Below are positions 12,300-23,379 of a DNA stretch of 64,000 nucleotides, piece after piece. The notes below the pieces were generated by a model. It saw only the letters and a list, made by a program, of their open reading frames with translations, made no database searches and had not been told where the DNA came from. Position numbers and translations under genes: made by a program. The stretch lies in the NCBI GenBank assembly GCA_902651635.1, contig CACRSC010000021.1:118630-182629 (forward strand), read 5' to 3'. The DNA is from Mastigamoeba balamuthi (lineage: Eukaryota > Evosea > Mastigamoebida > Mastigamoebidae). Position 1 is the stretch's first letter. Every line of letters begins with the position of its first letter.

Positions 12300-12973
12300 T
12301 TCCTTCTGTTGGCTGCCACACTCCTCGCTGCGGGGTTTGTGAGTGAGCCATCGCGATAAGTGTGTTGGGCCCGGTGAACACTGTGAAGAACCCCGCAAAT
12401 TGAACCCTTTGTTTTCTGGTGAACTCTCTGTGTCTGTTATTGTGTGTGACATGGGCCATCAAAGGGGTTCCACTGTTTGGTGTGTTGACGCTAAGTCCGC
12501 TGCATAGTCGGGGCACATCCCAGATCATAATGTGCCGCATGTCACAGGTTGGGATAAAAAACGACTGGGGAAGACAGTTGATTCCGTGACATGTGGTTCA
12601 CGAGTCGCGGCATCTTTCCGCGTCTTCTGTGTGCCTGCGGCGGAGGAGATTCGCCAAGTGTCGGAATTACAGGTCTTTTTCCGAACGGAATAGCGAATCA
12701 CCGAAAAAAACCGAAAGTTAGAAACTCGTTGTCAGATACGTGTTCCGGTCGTACCAATCGAAAAATCCCGAAACATAACAGCACTGGCGGCATTGCATCC
12801 CGCATTTGCGACGCGATGCCCGGAATCTGCTGGAGTTAGTCGGGAGAAGAAGGGACAGCGTCCCAACTGCCCCACTATGCCCCTGCATTTCCAATCGCCA
12901 AAGTCCTTTTCCTCGGGCAAATCTGAACTCTGCGTGTCACGCCCCTGTTCCTGCACAAGTTATTGAGGCGCAG
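12300..12973. other. Intergenic between surface-protein genes B and C, no gene seen
   Basis: No convincing frame or repeat was found. It is likely to contain the 3' end of gene B. Confidence 0.45.
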
Positions 12974-13213
12974 ATGGACACAGACCTGGCGGGCTTCCGT
13001 GCGTGGTCGATGCCGGCGGTCAGGGCCCTAGCGGCGAGGCTGCACGTCGCCGAGCTGACCAAGACGTTCGAGTCAGTGTGGAGCCCCGTCTTCAAAGCGC
13101 AGGAGGCGGAGCGGCAGTGGTCGCTCTTGCTCTCGGACATGGAGTCGCAGCCAGAGAGGAAGTGGGAGGAGAGCAAGTCCGTGCCGCTGGCCCGCTCGTG
13201 GTGGGGCTTGTGA
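12974..13213 (+). CDS. Possible small protein, 79 residues, unknown
   Basis: An ATG-led frame gives a compact, helix-prone protein: MDTDLAGFRAWSMPAVRALA, then LHVAELTKTF, then a Glu-rich end closing in WWGL. The composition is more protein-like than the shadow frames nearby. It lies between surface-protein genes B and C on the same strand. It could be a first exon, since no downstream partner was identified. No family was recognised and it may not be real. Confidence 0.3.
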   Translation: MDTDLAGFRAWSMPAVRALAARLHVAELTKTFESVWSPVFKAQEAERQWSLLLSDMESQPERKWEESKSVPLARSWWGL

Positions 13214-13526
13214 ACGGCGGCAGGCGATGCCTGTGGATGTCGGCGTCTGGATAGTGGTCAGGGATGCAAGGTGGGATCGCTGCCTGCTGTAACCAGCAAT
13301 GGGGTCCTTGGCAACAATGCACCCACCGGGTTGTGAAATATCTGCAGGGTCTCATTCTCAGTCTCCAGAGATCTAGGGATGTTCCTGAGGTTGGAGCAGG
13401 GGCAAGACGAAGAGGGATTCTCAACAAGGGGATACAATTCACTGGAGTGTGGAATATGACTGGGGCGAATCTATCGCCCGTTTCGGTCGCTTTTGTTAAG
13501 AGTGCCCAGCCCCCTCAAGTACACTT
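13214..13526. other. Upstream region of surface-protein gene C
   Basis: No gene was seen. The spacer precedes the ATG at 13527. No promoter motif was recognised. Confidence 0.4.
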
Positions 13527-15530
13527 ATGTGTCCCGCTCCCTCTGTTGTTCCCCTGGCGGTGGCACTGGCCCTCGCGTCCTCCAGCACACCGACGCCGCC
13601 GCGGGGGCCTGTCATCAACTTCACAGGCGTGTGGGGCCTATGGGGACCCTGGGACCACTGCCCCAGCGGCACAGTGGCCGTGGGAATGCGCACCAAGAGC
13701 GAACCAGACCTGGGCTTCGGCACCACAGGGATGAACGCCATCCGGCTCTACTGCCAGGCGCCTGGCGACACCAGCCCCAGGGCAGCGCTCCCCGAGGGTC
13801 CCGTGTCGACCGAGGGCGACAAGGGCCGCTGGGACGAGCAGCCGACATTCTGCCCCGACAACGTACGATGCCCCCACCCTGCGGTTTTCTCCACATTCCT
13901 GGTCGTTACTCAGTTGTTCTCCGCCGTTTTCCGCGAGAGAAGCACTACGTGGCCGGGTTTGTGCTCCGGTGGCTGCCGGACCAGGGCTCGTGGGGAGACG
14001 ACAGTGCTGTCAACCAGCTCATGTTCTTCTGCAAGGACTGGAGAGGCCGAGAGTGGAACAGCAACGCGCTGGGTCGGACCAAGTACGGCCAGTGGGGGGA
14101 ACCGCACAGGTGTCCCGGCGGCACCGCCATCGCCGGCCTGTCGACCCAGGTGCAGATGTCCGAGGGCCTCGTGGTGGACGACACGGGGCTCAACGGGGTG
14201 GCGTTCGAGTGCCTGCGGTACCTCAGGAGCTGCGCCGACATCAGCGACCCCGACGAGTGCGCTGCCCCCGACAGCGACTGCGACTGGTGCGGCTCTCGCT
14301 GCAGGCCGCGGGGACTGTGCCCTGCCTGCGCGGACCTGTCGACGAGGGCCGAGTGCCTGGCGTCCAACACGACGCACGAGTGCTCGTGGTGCGGGTCCTA
14401 CTGCAGGCCGCGCTCCGGCTGCCCCGAGTGCCAGGGCATCGCGTCGAGGGAGGAGTGCGTGGCGTCGGACACGGAGCGCCCGTGTTCGTGGTGCGGGCCC
14501 TACTGCAGGCCGCAGGGCGGGTGCCCGTCGTGCGGCGACATTGCGGGCATGGACGAGTGCCTGGCGTCCAACGAGTCTCAGGCTTGCTCGTGGTGCGGAT
14601 CCCGCTGCGCGCAGCTGTCCGAGTGCCCGTCGTGCGACCGCATCGCGACCGAGGCCGAGTGCCAGGCATCCAATGCGGCGCACGCGTGTTCCTGGTGCGG
14701 GTCGTACTGCAGGCCCCGGTCCCAGTGCCCCGAGTGCCGGGAACTCGCTACGAGGGAGGAGTGCCAGGCGTCCAGCGCCCAGCGCAACTGCTCGTGGTGC
14801 GGGTCGCACTGCACACAGCAGGGGGAGTGCCCCATGTGCGGAGACCTGGTGGCAAGAGCTGAGTGTCTGGCATACAACTACACGGGAGCGTGCTCGTGGT
14901 GCGGGAGTGCGTGCGTCGAGGAGCATCGGTGCAGCTGCGCTCTGCTGGGCTACGACCTGTGCAGGAGCACTGAGAGTTGCAGGTGGTGCACAGACAACTG
15001 CACAAACGCGGGAGTGCAGTGCGCAATAGAGGAGGTCGCCACCGTTGTCATCAGGATCGGTTCGTCTCCATCCCCACTGTGCTCCCTTGACTGTTTCAGT
15101 TGCAGCCATTGAGCTGAGCGACGCCCTGTTGGAGAAGCTCCGAGAAGAGATCGCTGCACTGCTCCACGTTGACCCCGAGATGGTCCGTGTTGTGCCCTCC
15201 ACTGGAACCGCCCTCGGAGACAGCAGTAGTGACGGCGAGGTCACTATCGACGTCTCAGTCCCGGAGAAAAAGGTGGACACGATCGTGACTCTGGTCAAGA
15301 ACCCAGGGAGCAGCTGGTACCTGGAAGGCCTGACCAAGTTCACCGACCGGAGCTGGGGCATCAGGAAAAAGATGGCCACCCAGAAGAGCGCAGAGGAGAG
15401 TACTGCAAGCGCGGGGTCTCGCGTAACCGCCGGCGCCCTTGTGGCAATCGTTGCTGTCCTGGTGTCTCTCAGAGGCCTCCAGTTTGGCCCTTCGACATCC
15501 GTTCACTTTGAGGCTGAATCTAGCAACTGA
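13527..15530 (+). CDS. VMO-I/cysteine-repeat surface protein C (7 repeats)
   Basis: Exons 13527-13862, 13943-15059 and 15106-15530 give 625 residues. The signal peptide (VVPLAVALALASSS) is followed by the three-block VMO-I-like domain, seven CSWCG units, the terminal CRWCTDNC unit, and the module from LREEIAALLHVDPE to WGIRKK. The C-terminus differs from the other copies: after the hydrophobic stretch (VTAGALVAIVAVLVSLRG) there are about 20 further polar residues. That fits a single membrane pass with a short tail better than a GPI signal, unless a 3' intron was missed. Exon 1 and intron 1 are very similar to those of gene B over most of their length. Confidence 0.73.
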
Positions 15531-15616
15531 GTCTGTGAATACCAAATGCTGCACTAGAAATGACGCTTCTCAGTCGGTGTGGGACATGAGTACAGTTTTT
15601 GGACAGCGATCGATAA

Positions 15617-16255
15617 ATGCGGTGTTTTTTTGAGAGACACAGGATGCCCAGCCGGCCTTGGAGCGAGCCGCAATGGTCAAATCTTCGGGATGTGAGAGAG
15701 AGACTGATGCAGCTGGCTCCCCGATTTTCAGTAGAATGGATTCCGTATCAACGAACATGGACTGGTGACTGGCTGGTCCACGATGATGGAAGCCGCATAA
15801 ACCAAACACAGGCGCGCGTGTGGTGGGTGAGGTACGGAATGTTGTTCTTGAGTATCCTGAGGGGCGTAAGTCTGGCGGGGGCACCGGTACCACCCTCAAT
15901 GCAGGACGAATTCTCGAGTCAAGTTCTGCGCGAGTACAAGTCATTCATTATCTCAGCGCCCAACCTGATGAATGCAAGCTCTGCAGCAAGTCCCTTTCCC
16001 ACCCCTTCCCCTGCGATTCCCACATCCGGGGCGGGGCCACCCAAAGGGCCCTTATGTAGAGCGACTGAGGGTGCAGCCGACTCTCTGTCCACCAGTCCCG
16101 ACACCGGGACTGCCATCGTCGTGGAATATTCCTGGCCTTCCTGTTTGTTTCTCAGCGGGTCCCTGCAGAACCGGAGAGCAGCTGCCCTGCGTTCGGTGAT
16201 AGCAAGGGAATTCAGCTCGCCGAGTAGATTGCAATCGAATCTGTGTCCTTCCAGG
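15617..16255 (+). CDS. Possible unidentified gene or exon, Trp-rich
   Basis: An ATG-led open frame starts at 15617 and gives a plausible protein segment (for example SVEWIPYQRTWTGDWLVHDD and QARVWWVRYGMLFLSILRG), then a Pro/Ser/Ala-rich stretch. The frame stays open into surface-protein gene D, where it is only a shadow, so the end given here is arbitrary. It would have to stop or splice before 16302. I recognise no family. In GC-rich DNA such frames can arise by chance. Confidence 0.25.
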
Positions 16256-16301
16256 CGTCATTCCCTTACTGTCCTCCCGTGTGGCGCACAGCTTGATCTC
16301 C

Positions 16302-17753
16302 ATGATCGCTGCTCCTGCCGCCATCCTCGTCCTCGCGGTGGCCCTGGGCCTCGCAGCCTCCGAGAGCACCTCGCCACGTGGCCCTGTCATCAACTTCACG
16401 GGCACGTGGGGCACCTGGGGCCCCTGGGACCACTGTCCCAGCGGCACAGTCGCTGTCGGGATGAGCACCAAAGGCGAACCCGACCATCTCATCGGCACGA
16501 CAGCGATGAACGCCATCCGGCTCTACTGCCAGGCCCCCGGCGACAGCAGCCCCAGGGCAGCGCTCCCCGAGGGCCCCGTGTCGCTGGTGGGCGACAAGGG
16601 CGACTGGGACGAGAAGCCGACACTCTGCCCCGACAACGTACTTGCCCGCACCCTCCGGGCCGACGTTTGAGGCTTTCCTGCTTGTTTCTCAGTTGTTCTC
16701 TGCCCCCTCTTCCGCGAGAGCAGTACTACGTGGCCGGGTTTGTGGTCCGGTGGCTGCCGGACCAGGGCCCGGAGAAAGACGACAGCGCCGTGAACCAGCT
16801 CGTGTTCTTCTGCAAGGACTGGAGAGGCCAAGCGTGGAACAGCAGCGCCCTGGGCAAGACCACCCACGGCCAGTGGAACACCACGTACTGGTGCCCCAAC
16901 GGCACCGCCGTCGCCGGCCTGTCGACCCAAGTGCAGATGTCTGAGGGCCTCACGGTGGACGACACGGGGCTCAACGGGGTGGCGTTCGAGTGCCTGCGGT
17001 CGCTCAGGAGCTGCGCGACCATCGGGGACCCGGACGAGTGCGAGGGCCCCGGCAGCAACTGCAGCTGGTGCGGCTCCCGCTGCAGGCCGCAGGGCGAGTG
17101 CCTGCAGTGCGCCAGCATCGCGTCGCGGGCCGCGTGCCTCGCGTACAACGCATCGCGGCAGTGCTCGTGGTGCGGGGGCTCCTGCGCCGAGGCGCAGCAG
17201 TGCGGCTGCGCTGGGCTGGGCTACGAGCAGTGCACGATCTCGGGTCCTCGGTGCAGGTGGTGCACGGACAACTGCACAGACAGCTCGGCGCAGTGCCCCG
17301 AGGTGGAGATGGTGGTAGTGACCATCAAGTTCGGTTCGTTCTCAGCCCGAGTGGCACGGTCGTCTGACGGTACTCTCCGCAGCTGTCGGGCTCAACGCCT
17401 CGGAGCTGGAGCAGCTCCTCTACGAGATCGCTGCGAAGCTGCATGTCGACCCCGCGATGGTCCGAGTGGTCCAGTCTGATGCGGGCAGCGGCAGCGGCGG
17501 CAGCAGCGAGATCACTGTGGACATCTCCATCCCGGACAGCAAGGAGGGCACACTCGAGACTCTGGTCAAGAACCCGGACAGCAGCTGGTACCTGGGAGGG
17601 CTGACCAAGAAGACCGACCGCAGCTGGGGCATCAGGAAGAAGGTCATAACGAAAAGCGCGGTAGAGAGCGCTGCGAGCCCTGCCTCCCCCGTGGCTGTGG
17701 GTGCCGGTGCCCTGCTCGCCGGAGTCGCCGCCCTGGTTGTCTCCTCTGTTTGA
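16302..17753 (+). CDS. VMO-I/cysteine-repeat surface protein D (2 repeats)
   Basis: Exons 16302-16637, 16724-17333 and 17383-17753 give 438 residues. The start is the ATG of MIAAPAAILVLAVALGLAAS, a clear signal peptide. This is the shortest repeat section in the cluster: two cysteine units (CSWCGSRC, CSWCGGSC) and the terminal CRWCTDNC unit. VMO-I blocks 1-3 are well kept, including VNQLVFFCKDW and GLNGVAFEC. The C-terminal module ends WGIRKK and is followed by a hydrophobic, Ala/Val-rich terminus typical of GPI signals. Intron positions match genes B and C. Repeat number therefore varies from 2 to about 35 on a constant scaffold. Confidence 0.73.
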
Positions 17754-17822
17754 GAGCTGCGCGGCCAATGATCACTCACTTGGCCTGGGGCGGTGGCCAC
17801 GAGTGACTCAATAGATAGGTTG

Positions 17823-19595
17823 CTATTCCGTTGTGTCGGGCGCACTGCCTTCTTGGGGCTCAGCTCTGCTTCTCATCTTCGCGAGGTCCTGGCGCCCCTG
17901 CTTGGTGCACAGCGCGAACTTGTCGGGCAGGAGGAACGTCGAGAGCCAACAGGCGCTCCAGCACGCCGTCAGGAAGATGAACCCGTTGTGGAACGCCTTG
18001 GGCAGGAACATCGTGCCCAACGTGGGGTCCTCGGCCGTGTCCTTGTTCATGATGAGGTCCACAAAGACGGGGCCCAGCGACCCGCCGACGAAGCGCACCA
18101 GCATGTTCATGCCAGAGATGGCCCCGAACTTCTCCCTCGGAGTGACGACCGTGAGGTAGTTGATCAGGCCGATGACGAGCGTGCCGAAGCCAGTGCCGAT
18201 GACGATGTTGATGAGCACCGTCTGCACGACCGTGTGGTGGAACTGGATGTAGAGGCCAGCGCAGACGACGCACACAGAGGACGAGACGACGATGACCAGC
18301 GGGTAGCCGACCCACCGCCCGGCCTTGGTGCCCACGATGGCGGTGACTGCGCCTGTGGCCCCGAAGGGCAGCATGTAGAGGCCGGTGTAGAGCTGCCGCT
18401 TGACCTTGAACTCCATGAAGGGCGAGACGTAGAGACTGGGCAGCATCTGGAAGAGGCTGAACCACGCGATGCCCGAGATGAACGTGATCACCGCCTCGGC
18501 CATCTGCGGGCGGCTCAGCAGCATGCGGATCGGGAGCAGCGGCCTGGGCGTGCGCAGCTCCCAGAGGACCGTGGCCACGAGGACTGCGGAGCCGCCGATG
18601 AGGAGCCCCAACGTGATGCCGCTCTTCCAGCCGTACGACTCGCTGAACGTCAGGCTCATCAGGAACGCCACGCAGCCGATCGTCAGAAGCACGGCCCCGA
18701 GCCAGTCGACGTCCCTCAGCGACTTCTTCTCCTCCGCCGGCTTCTCCTCCACCCCGGGCGTCGCGAGCTCGATGTCGTTGGCGTTGGCGTTGGCGTTGGC
18801 GGCAGCGTTGGCTTTGTTGCGGAAGAGCAGGTCCGACAGCGTGGGGCCGGGCATCACAAAGTAGAAGGCCACAACGAGCACCAGAACGATGGGAAACGTC
18901 ACCCAGAAGACCTCGTTCCACTTCATATGCTCGAGGGCCGCGGCACCACCGACGAGACCGAGGCTCATGCCGATGGTGATGGTGCTCATGCACGTGGAGA
19001 TGAGGGGCTCACGATACGCCCTGGGATACAGCTTGTTGATGATCGTGATGCTCAGCTCCGACGCCCCGGTACCCAGGCCCTGCACGGCGCGGGCAGCGAG
19101 CAGCAGGAAGATGCCCCTCGACTTGGTGCAGAGGGCCGCCATGAGCTGGCCGATGGAGTAGAGCACGAGGCTGCCGATCATGATCCACTTGGGGCCGAAG
19201 ATGTCCGTGAGGGAGCCGCTGATGGAGGTCCAGATGGCGCCGACGATGGTGTAGGAGCTGAGCACCCAGGGGATCCACTCGCTCTTGTCGGGCCACTCCT
19301 CGCGCATCTGGGGCAGCGCCGGCACCAGGCACATCTCGATGAACATCACGCTCAGCGACATGACCACCAGCAGCGCCGTCAGCACCGTCAGCCGCAGCCC
19401 CAGCGGCTCCCGCTTGCTGCCCTTGGGCTTCTCGCCGGCGCTGACAGCGGGCACACCGTCGGGCACCGCGTCCGTCGCCGCCGGGGCGCTGACCGAGGGC
19501 TCGTCCTCGGCCGAGGCACCGCCGCCGGCCTCGACGAGGACCACCGTGTCGACGACGGTCGTGCAGGCGCCGTGGTCCGGAGGAGCACACTGCAT
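17823..19595 (-). CDS. MFS transporter, DHA2-like, copy 1
   Basis: A single-exon gene of 590 residues. The start (MQCAPPDHG at 19595) was chosen because the two other copies begin MQSAP; a longer upstream frame exists but lacks that support. A polar N-terminus precedes the first membrane segment (LTVLTALLVVMSLSVMFIEM). The MFS motif A between segments 2 and 3 reads GSLTDIFGPKW. Many membrane segments follow, consistent with the 14-segment drug:proton antiporter-2 group, and a short cytosolic tail closes the protein. A central cytosolic loop has an Asn-Ala dipeptide run (NANANAND) from a hexanucleotide repeat near 18,780-18,805. The substrate cannot be inferred. The gene is tail-to-tail with surface-protein gene D, 69 nt apart. 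Confidence 0.8.
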   Translation of the reverse strand: MQCAPPDHGACTTVVDTVVLVEAGGGASAEDEPSVSAPAATDAVPDGVPAVSAGEKPKGSKREPLGLRLTVLTALLVVMSLSVMFIEMCLVPALPQMREEWPDKSEWIPWVLSSYTIVGAIWTSISGSLTDIFGPKWIMIGSLVLYSIGQLMAALCTKSRGIFLLLAARAVQGLGTGASELSITIINKLYPRAYREPLISTCMSTITIGMSLGLVGGAAALEHMKWNEVFWVTFPIVLVLVVAFYFVMPGPTLSDLLFRNKANAAANANANANDIELATPGVEEKPAEEKKSLRDVDWLGAVLLTIGCVAFLMSLTFSESYGWKSGITLGLLIGGSAVLVATVLWELRTPRPLLPIRMLLSRPQMAEAVITFISGIAWFSLFQMLPSLYVSPFMEFKVKRQLYTGLYMLPFGATGAVTAIVGTKAGRWVGYPLVIVVSSSVCVVCAGLYIQFHHTVVQTVLINIVIGTGFGTLVIGLINYLTVVTPREKFGAISGMNMLVRFVGGSLGPVFVDLIMNKDTAEDPTLGTMFLPKAFHNGFIFLTACWSACWLSTFLLPDKFALCTKQGRQDLAKMRSRAEPQEGSAPDTTE

Positions 19596-20373
19596 CGCTG
19601 CCGCTGTGTTTTCAGTATGTTGTGGCAATCGGCGCCTCCGCAGATAGTCGAGTTCCACAGCGTCTTCCGAGCACTGCACGTCTGGGGCCCCCACATCCCC
19701 ACCCCTTCTCTCTGCTTTTCCGATTGTTCTCGATCCCCACGCCCCCCTCTCGGCCGTCCGCGCGACACGGAGGGCTGCACTCCCTGGGGTGCCAGAGGAG
19801 AACGTGTCCCTGTCCCTTCGGGCTCGGACTGCAGCGGCCAGCAGTGTTGGCGGGTACAGAACTCGTTGGCGCATCTCAGCTCAGTTTGGGTATCGGCCTT
19901 TGGTCTGCCGGGTTTGCAAGCGTGGGTGGCGAAGCAAGACCGAATTCAGGCAACGTGACACGTCATGGATCCATCCCAGAGCATAGTTGGCACCCTTCCA
20001 GAGATCTTCCATGAGAATGCCGGCAAAAAAACCTAGGCAAACTGGTAAAACATGCCATTCTCAGGCAAAATGCAAAAACCGACAACCCGATCTCTGTTCT
20101 TACCAAAACAACACCGCTGCTGACGACGGGGGGGCTCGGAAAGTGTGATGTCAGACGTTCCACGCCGGGGGTAAGGACGCGGCAAGCGCATTTTTTTCCA
20201 AACAACGGAAGACTGACAACAGCCCCTCAAGCCTGTTTGTGAACGGCAGCCAGCATTGTTTGTAGCGAGCGGCGGTTGTGATGCCCTTGTATGTTGCCGG
20301 GTGTGTCGGGCAGGAGGGAAGGGAGGGACTAAGGGGGAGGGGCTCCCCCGTCGTTGGCCGGTCAACGGCGGCC
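19596..20373. other. Intergenic between MFS copy 1 and AP-1 gamma, no gene seen
   Basis: This is the upstream region of MFS copy 1 and the downstream region of AP-1 gamma. The long frames here are shadows. It does not share the 5' flank found before MFS copies 2 and 3. Confidence 0.45.
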
Positions 20374-23300
20374 TCAGAGGGTCGAGGGGAAGGAGATCTC
20401 GGTGGTCTCGTCGATGGGGGCGCCGCCGAGCGTGCACGAGACGCGGACGCGGAGGATGACGGGGTTCTGGCCGTGCGCCGTGTTCTGCAGGTGGAACGCC
20501 TGCGTGACGGTGCCCGCGCCTCCGGCCGGCACGACGCTGCTGGACGCCGTCTCGAGCTGGATCTTGAGCCACCTCGGCACGGCCACGCGCATCACAAAGT
20601 CCGTCGCTGCCGCCTGCGAGTCGTTGCGGAACGTCGCCACGACGTCGTAGAGGTCGGGCTTGCTGGGCGCCGGGTGCCGCACGCTGAACGTCACCGTCAG
20701 CCCGCGGCTGCTGTAGACGCTCAGCTGCGTGGCGCCGCCGGCCCCCGCGGGGGCGCCGCCGACGGGCGCGTCGCCGAATATCGCGTCGAGCGGGTTCGCG
20801 GGCTTCGAGGCGCCGCCGAAGAGCGCGTCGACGGGCGACGTCACGGCGGGCGCGGCCGCAGGGGCCACGGGCCCGCCGCCGAGCAGGTCGAGCAGGTTGA
20901 CGCCCGCCGAGGGGCTCGTGGGCGCCGCTGCTGCCGGCGACGTCGCGGGGCCGCCCGTGAGGCCGCCGAGGATGTCGTCGAGGACGTTGCGCGGCTGCGC
21001 GGGGGCCGCGGGCGCAGGGGACCTGGCGGGCTGCGCGGTGGCCGACGACGACGAGGACGCGGCGCCCGACGAGGCGGCGGGCTTCTCCTCGGGCTTCTCC
21101 TCGGGGGCGGGCATGCGGTCGAGGACGTCCTGGCGGACGCTCTCGTACGACATCATCGAGGCGAACTCGCACGAGCGCTGCTGGAGGTCGACGTTGATGT
21201 GGTCGCGGTAGCGCTCGAGGATGGCGCGGGCGCGGCCCAGGGCGGCGCGGTCGTCGGTGCGCGTCGTCAGCTTGACGAGCGCCGTCAGCGCGTGCTGCTG
21301 CGTGGCGAGGTTGCCCATGGGCGAGCGCAGCGCCGCGTCGAGCAGGTCGACAATCTGCGAGGCCGTCGCCGTCTGGCGGTCCTCGGGCTGGACGCCCTCC
21401 TCCTCGCCGCCGTTGACCAGCGTGCCCATCAGCAGGTCGGCGAACTCGCCGATGCACCAGAGGCCGACGATCATCAGCGCGGGCTGCGTCATGTCGCGGA
21501 CGAGCGCCGCGTAGAGGCGCTGGACGGCGTAGGCCTGTATGTCGGCCGTCTGCGAGACGATGGCGCAGAGGTTCGCGGGGACCTCCTCGGGGATGGTCGA
21601 GCCGGCGATGCTGATGACGCGCATCGTCGTGTCGAACTGCCAGCGCTTGGTCGGGGCGAAGCGCTCGACGAGCCAGCAGAGCTTGGCGACGATGTCGGCG
21701 CGGAACTGCTGGTCGGCGACGACGAGGTAGCCCAGCAGGTCGCGGACGAGCTGGCGCACGTTGCTCTCGTCGACGAGCGCGTAGACGAGGTCCAGCGCGC
21801 GCCTGCGGATCGAGATGTCGGCGTCCTTGAGGCAGTCGACGACCGTCTGGCGGTGGCGCTGGACGGCCTGCACGTCGGCCTCGACGACCTTCTGCAGCGT
21901 GTTGAGCGAGACGTAGCGGATGTTGTTGTCGCGGTTGACGAGGAAGCGGCCCAGCACGTTGATCGCCAGCACGCGCAGCCCGGGCTCGCTGGGGATGCCG
22001 ACGATCGTCTGCACGCACTCGTAGAGCACCGCGTTGCCGACGTTGCGCGTCGACTCGGTGTTGGTGGCGACCTGCGCGAGGATGTCGTTCATCATCTCGC
22101 TGACCTTGGCGTCGCCGTTGCGCAGCTGCTCGGTGCCCAGCACGCGCAGCAGCCGCAGGATCTTGACCTGCAGGAACGGGTCCGTGACGCCGTTGACGTC
22201 GTGCTCGGGCACGTAGCCCGTGCCGACGAGCGTCTTGAGCGTCCGCACGAGCTGCGGCACGACGCCGACGAGCTGCGGCACAAAGGCCGCCGCGTTCATC
22301 GCGCAGAGCTCCGTCGCCAGGGCCACGGCGCCCACCAGCACGCCGTGGTTCTTCTCCGAGGCGAACATCGCCTTGGCCTTGGGCACAAAGTCCTCGGCCA
22401 GGTCCGGGCACTTGCGCACCACGCGGATGGCAGCCAGCACCGCCTTCTTGCGGATGTACGAGTTGGGCGAGGCCATCAGCTTGGCCACGTCGGGCGCCAG
22501 GTCCCGCGCGATGCCCTCGGACGAGATGTTCCCCACGGCCGCCAGCGACAGCCCCACGATGAACTGGTTCGTGTGGTTCAGGTCGCTGGCTCCCGCCACC
22601 ACCAGCGTCAGTTGCCGTTCGTTTTGTTTCCGGTAGGGGTCTTTGTTTGGGCGGAGCAAGCAAAAGAAAGCGGAACGGTGTGTCCGCTGGTCTCGGGAAC
22701 GGCGCGCGCCGGGACCGCTCCAGGACAATTTCGCCAAGAGATTTTGACAAGAGGGGGGGATGGATATTTTGGTGTGTGGGCGACGGTTCGAACAGCGAAA
22801 AGGCCGCAAGAGAGAAGTCTGTTGGGCGGGTGCGGCGGAGGCCAAGGGGTGAAGGCGCACTTCTGGAGGGTGTTGGTGACGAGGGTGAGGACCTCCTGGG
22901 TCTCGTCGAGGAGGATCATGAGGCCGAGGTAGCCGATGCGCTTGTCCGAGTAGTAGGGGCTGACGATCAGCTTGACGCACTCCATCTGCCCAAAGTGCGT
23001 CGGGTACCCCAGCATGTGGATGTACAGCAGCTTCGCGATGTTCCTGTGCCTGTTGGCCGAGTCGTCTGCCCACCGCCACCCCAAAACCGCCGCTTTAGTT
23101 CGCCGTTTCGAGATTGACCGCCCCACCGCCCCGGTTTTCACGCGTAAAGCGGTGCGCAAAAGGCGCAAAGCAGTTGCCCCTTGGCGCGCGGCGTGGGACC
23201 CGAGGACGGAACCGCCGGGACTCGGCGGAGACCCGGCGGAAGCGGTGGGGAGAACCGGCGGACGAACCGTTGAAGGTGCTGCGGATGGCGGCGCACTCCT

Positions 23301-23379
23301 TGGCGATGATGGCGCGCTCCTCGGCAGCGGTCTTGCAGCTGCGCACCTGCTTGATGAGGTCCCTGAGCTTCTGCGACAT
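20374..23379 (-). CDS. AP1G1: AP-1 complex gamma-adaptin
   Basis: Three exons (23379-23268, 23065-22861, 22585-20374) give 842 residues. The protein opens [20 protein letters not shown] and matches gamma-adaptin throughout: the HEAT-repeat trunk ([46 protein letters not shown]), a Ser/Ala/Pro hinge, and the gamma-ear domain (about residues 735-842, from [13 protein letters not shown]). The hinge has a clathrin-box-like LLDLL and related LDDIL and LDAIF sites. Gamma-adaptin is a large subunit of the clathrin adaptor that sorts cargo between the trans-Golgi and endosomes. Introns are 202 and 275 nt; the second junction restores the conserved N-D-L-N-H. The length is typical of the family. Confidence 0.93.

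Noticed and set aside
17793-19958. 721-residue plus-strand frame across MFS copy 1
   Set aside because: It is antisense to a clear membrane transporter and its His/Arg/Asp-rich composition is a shadow pattern.
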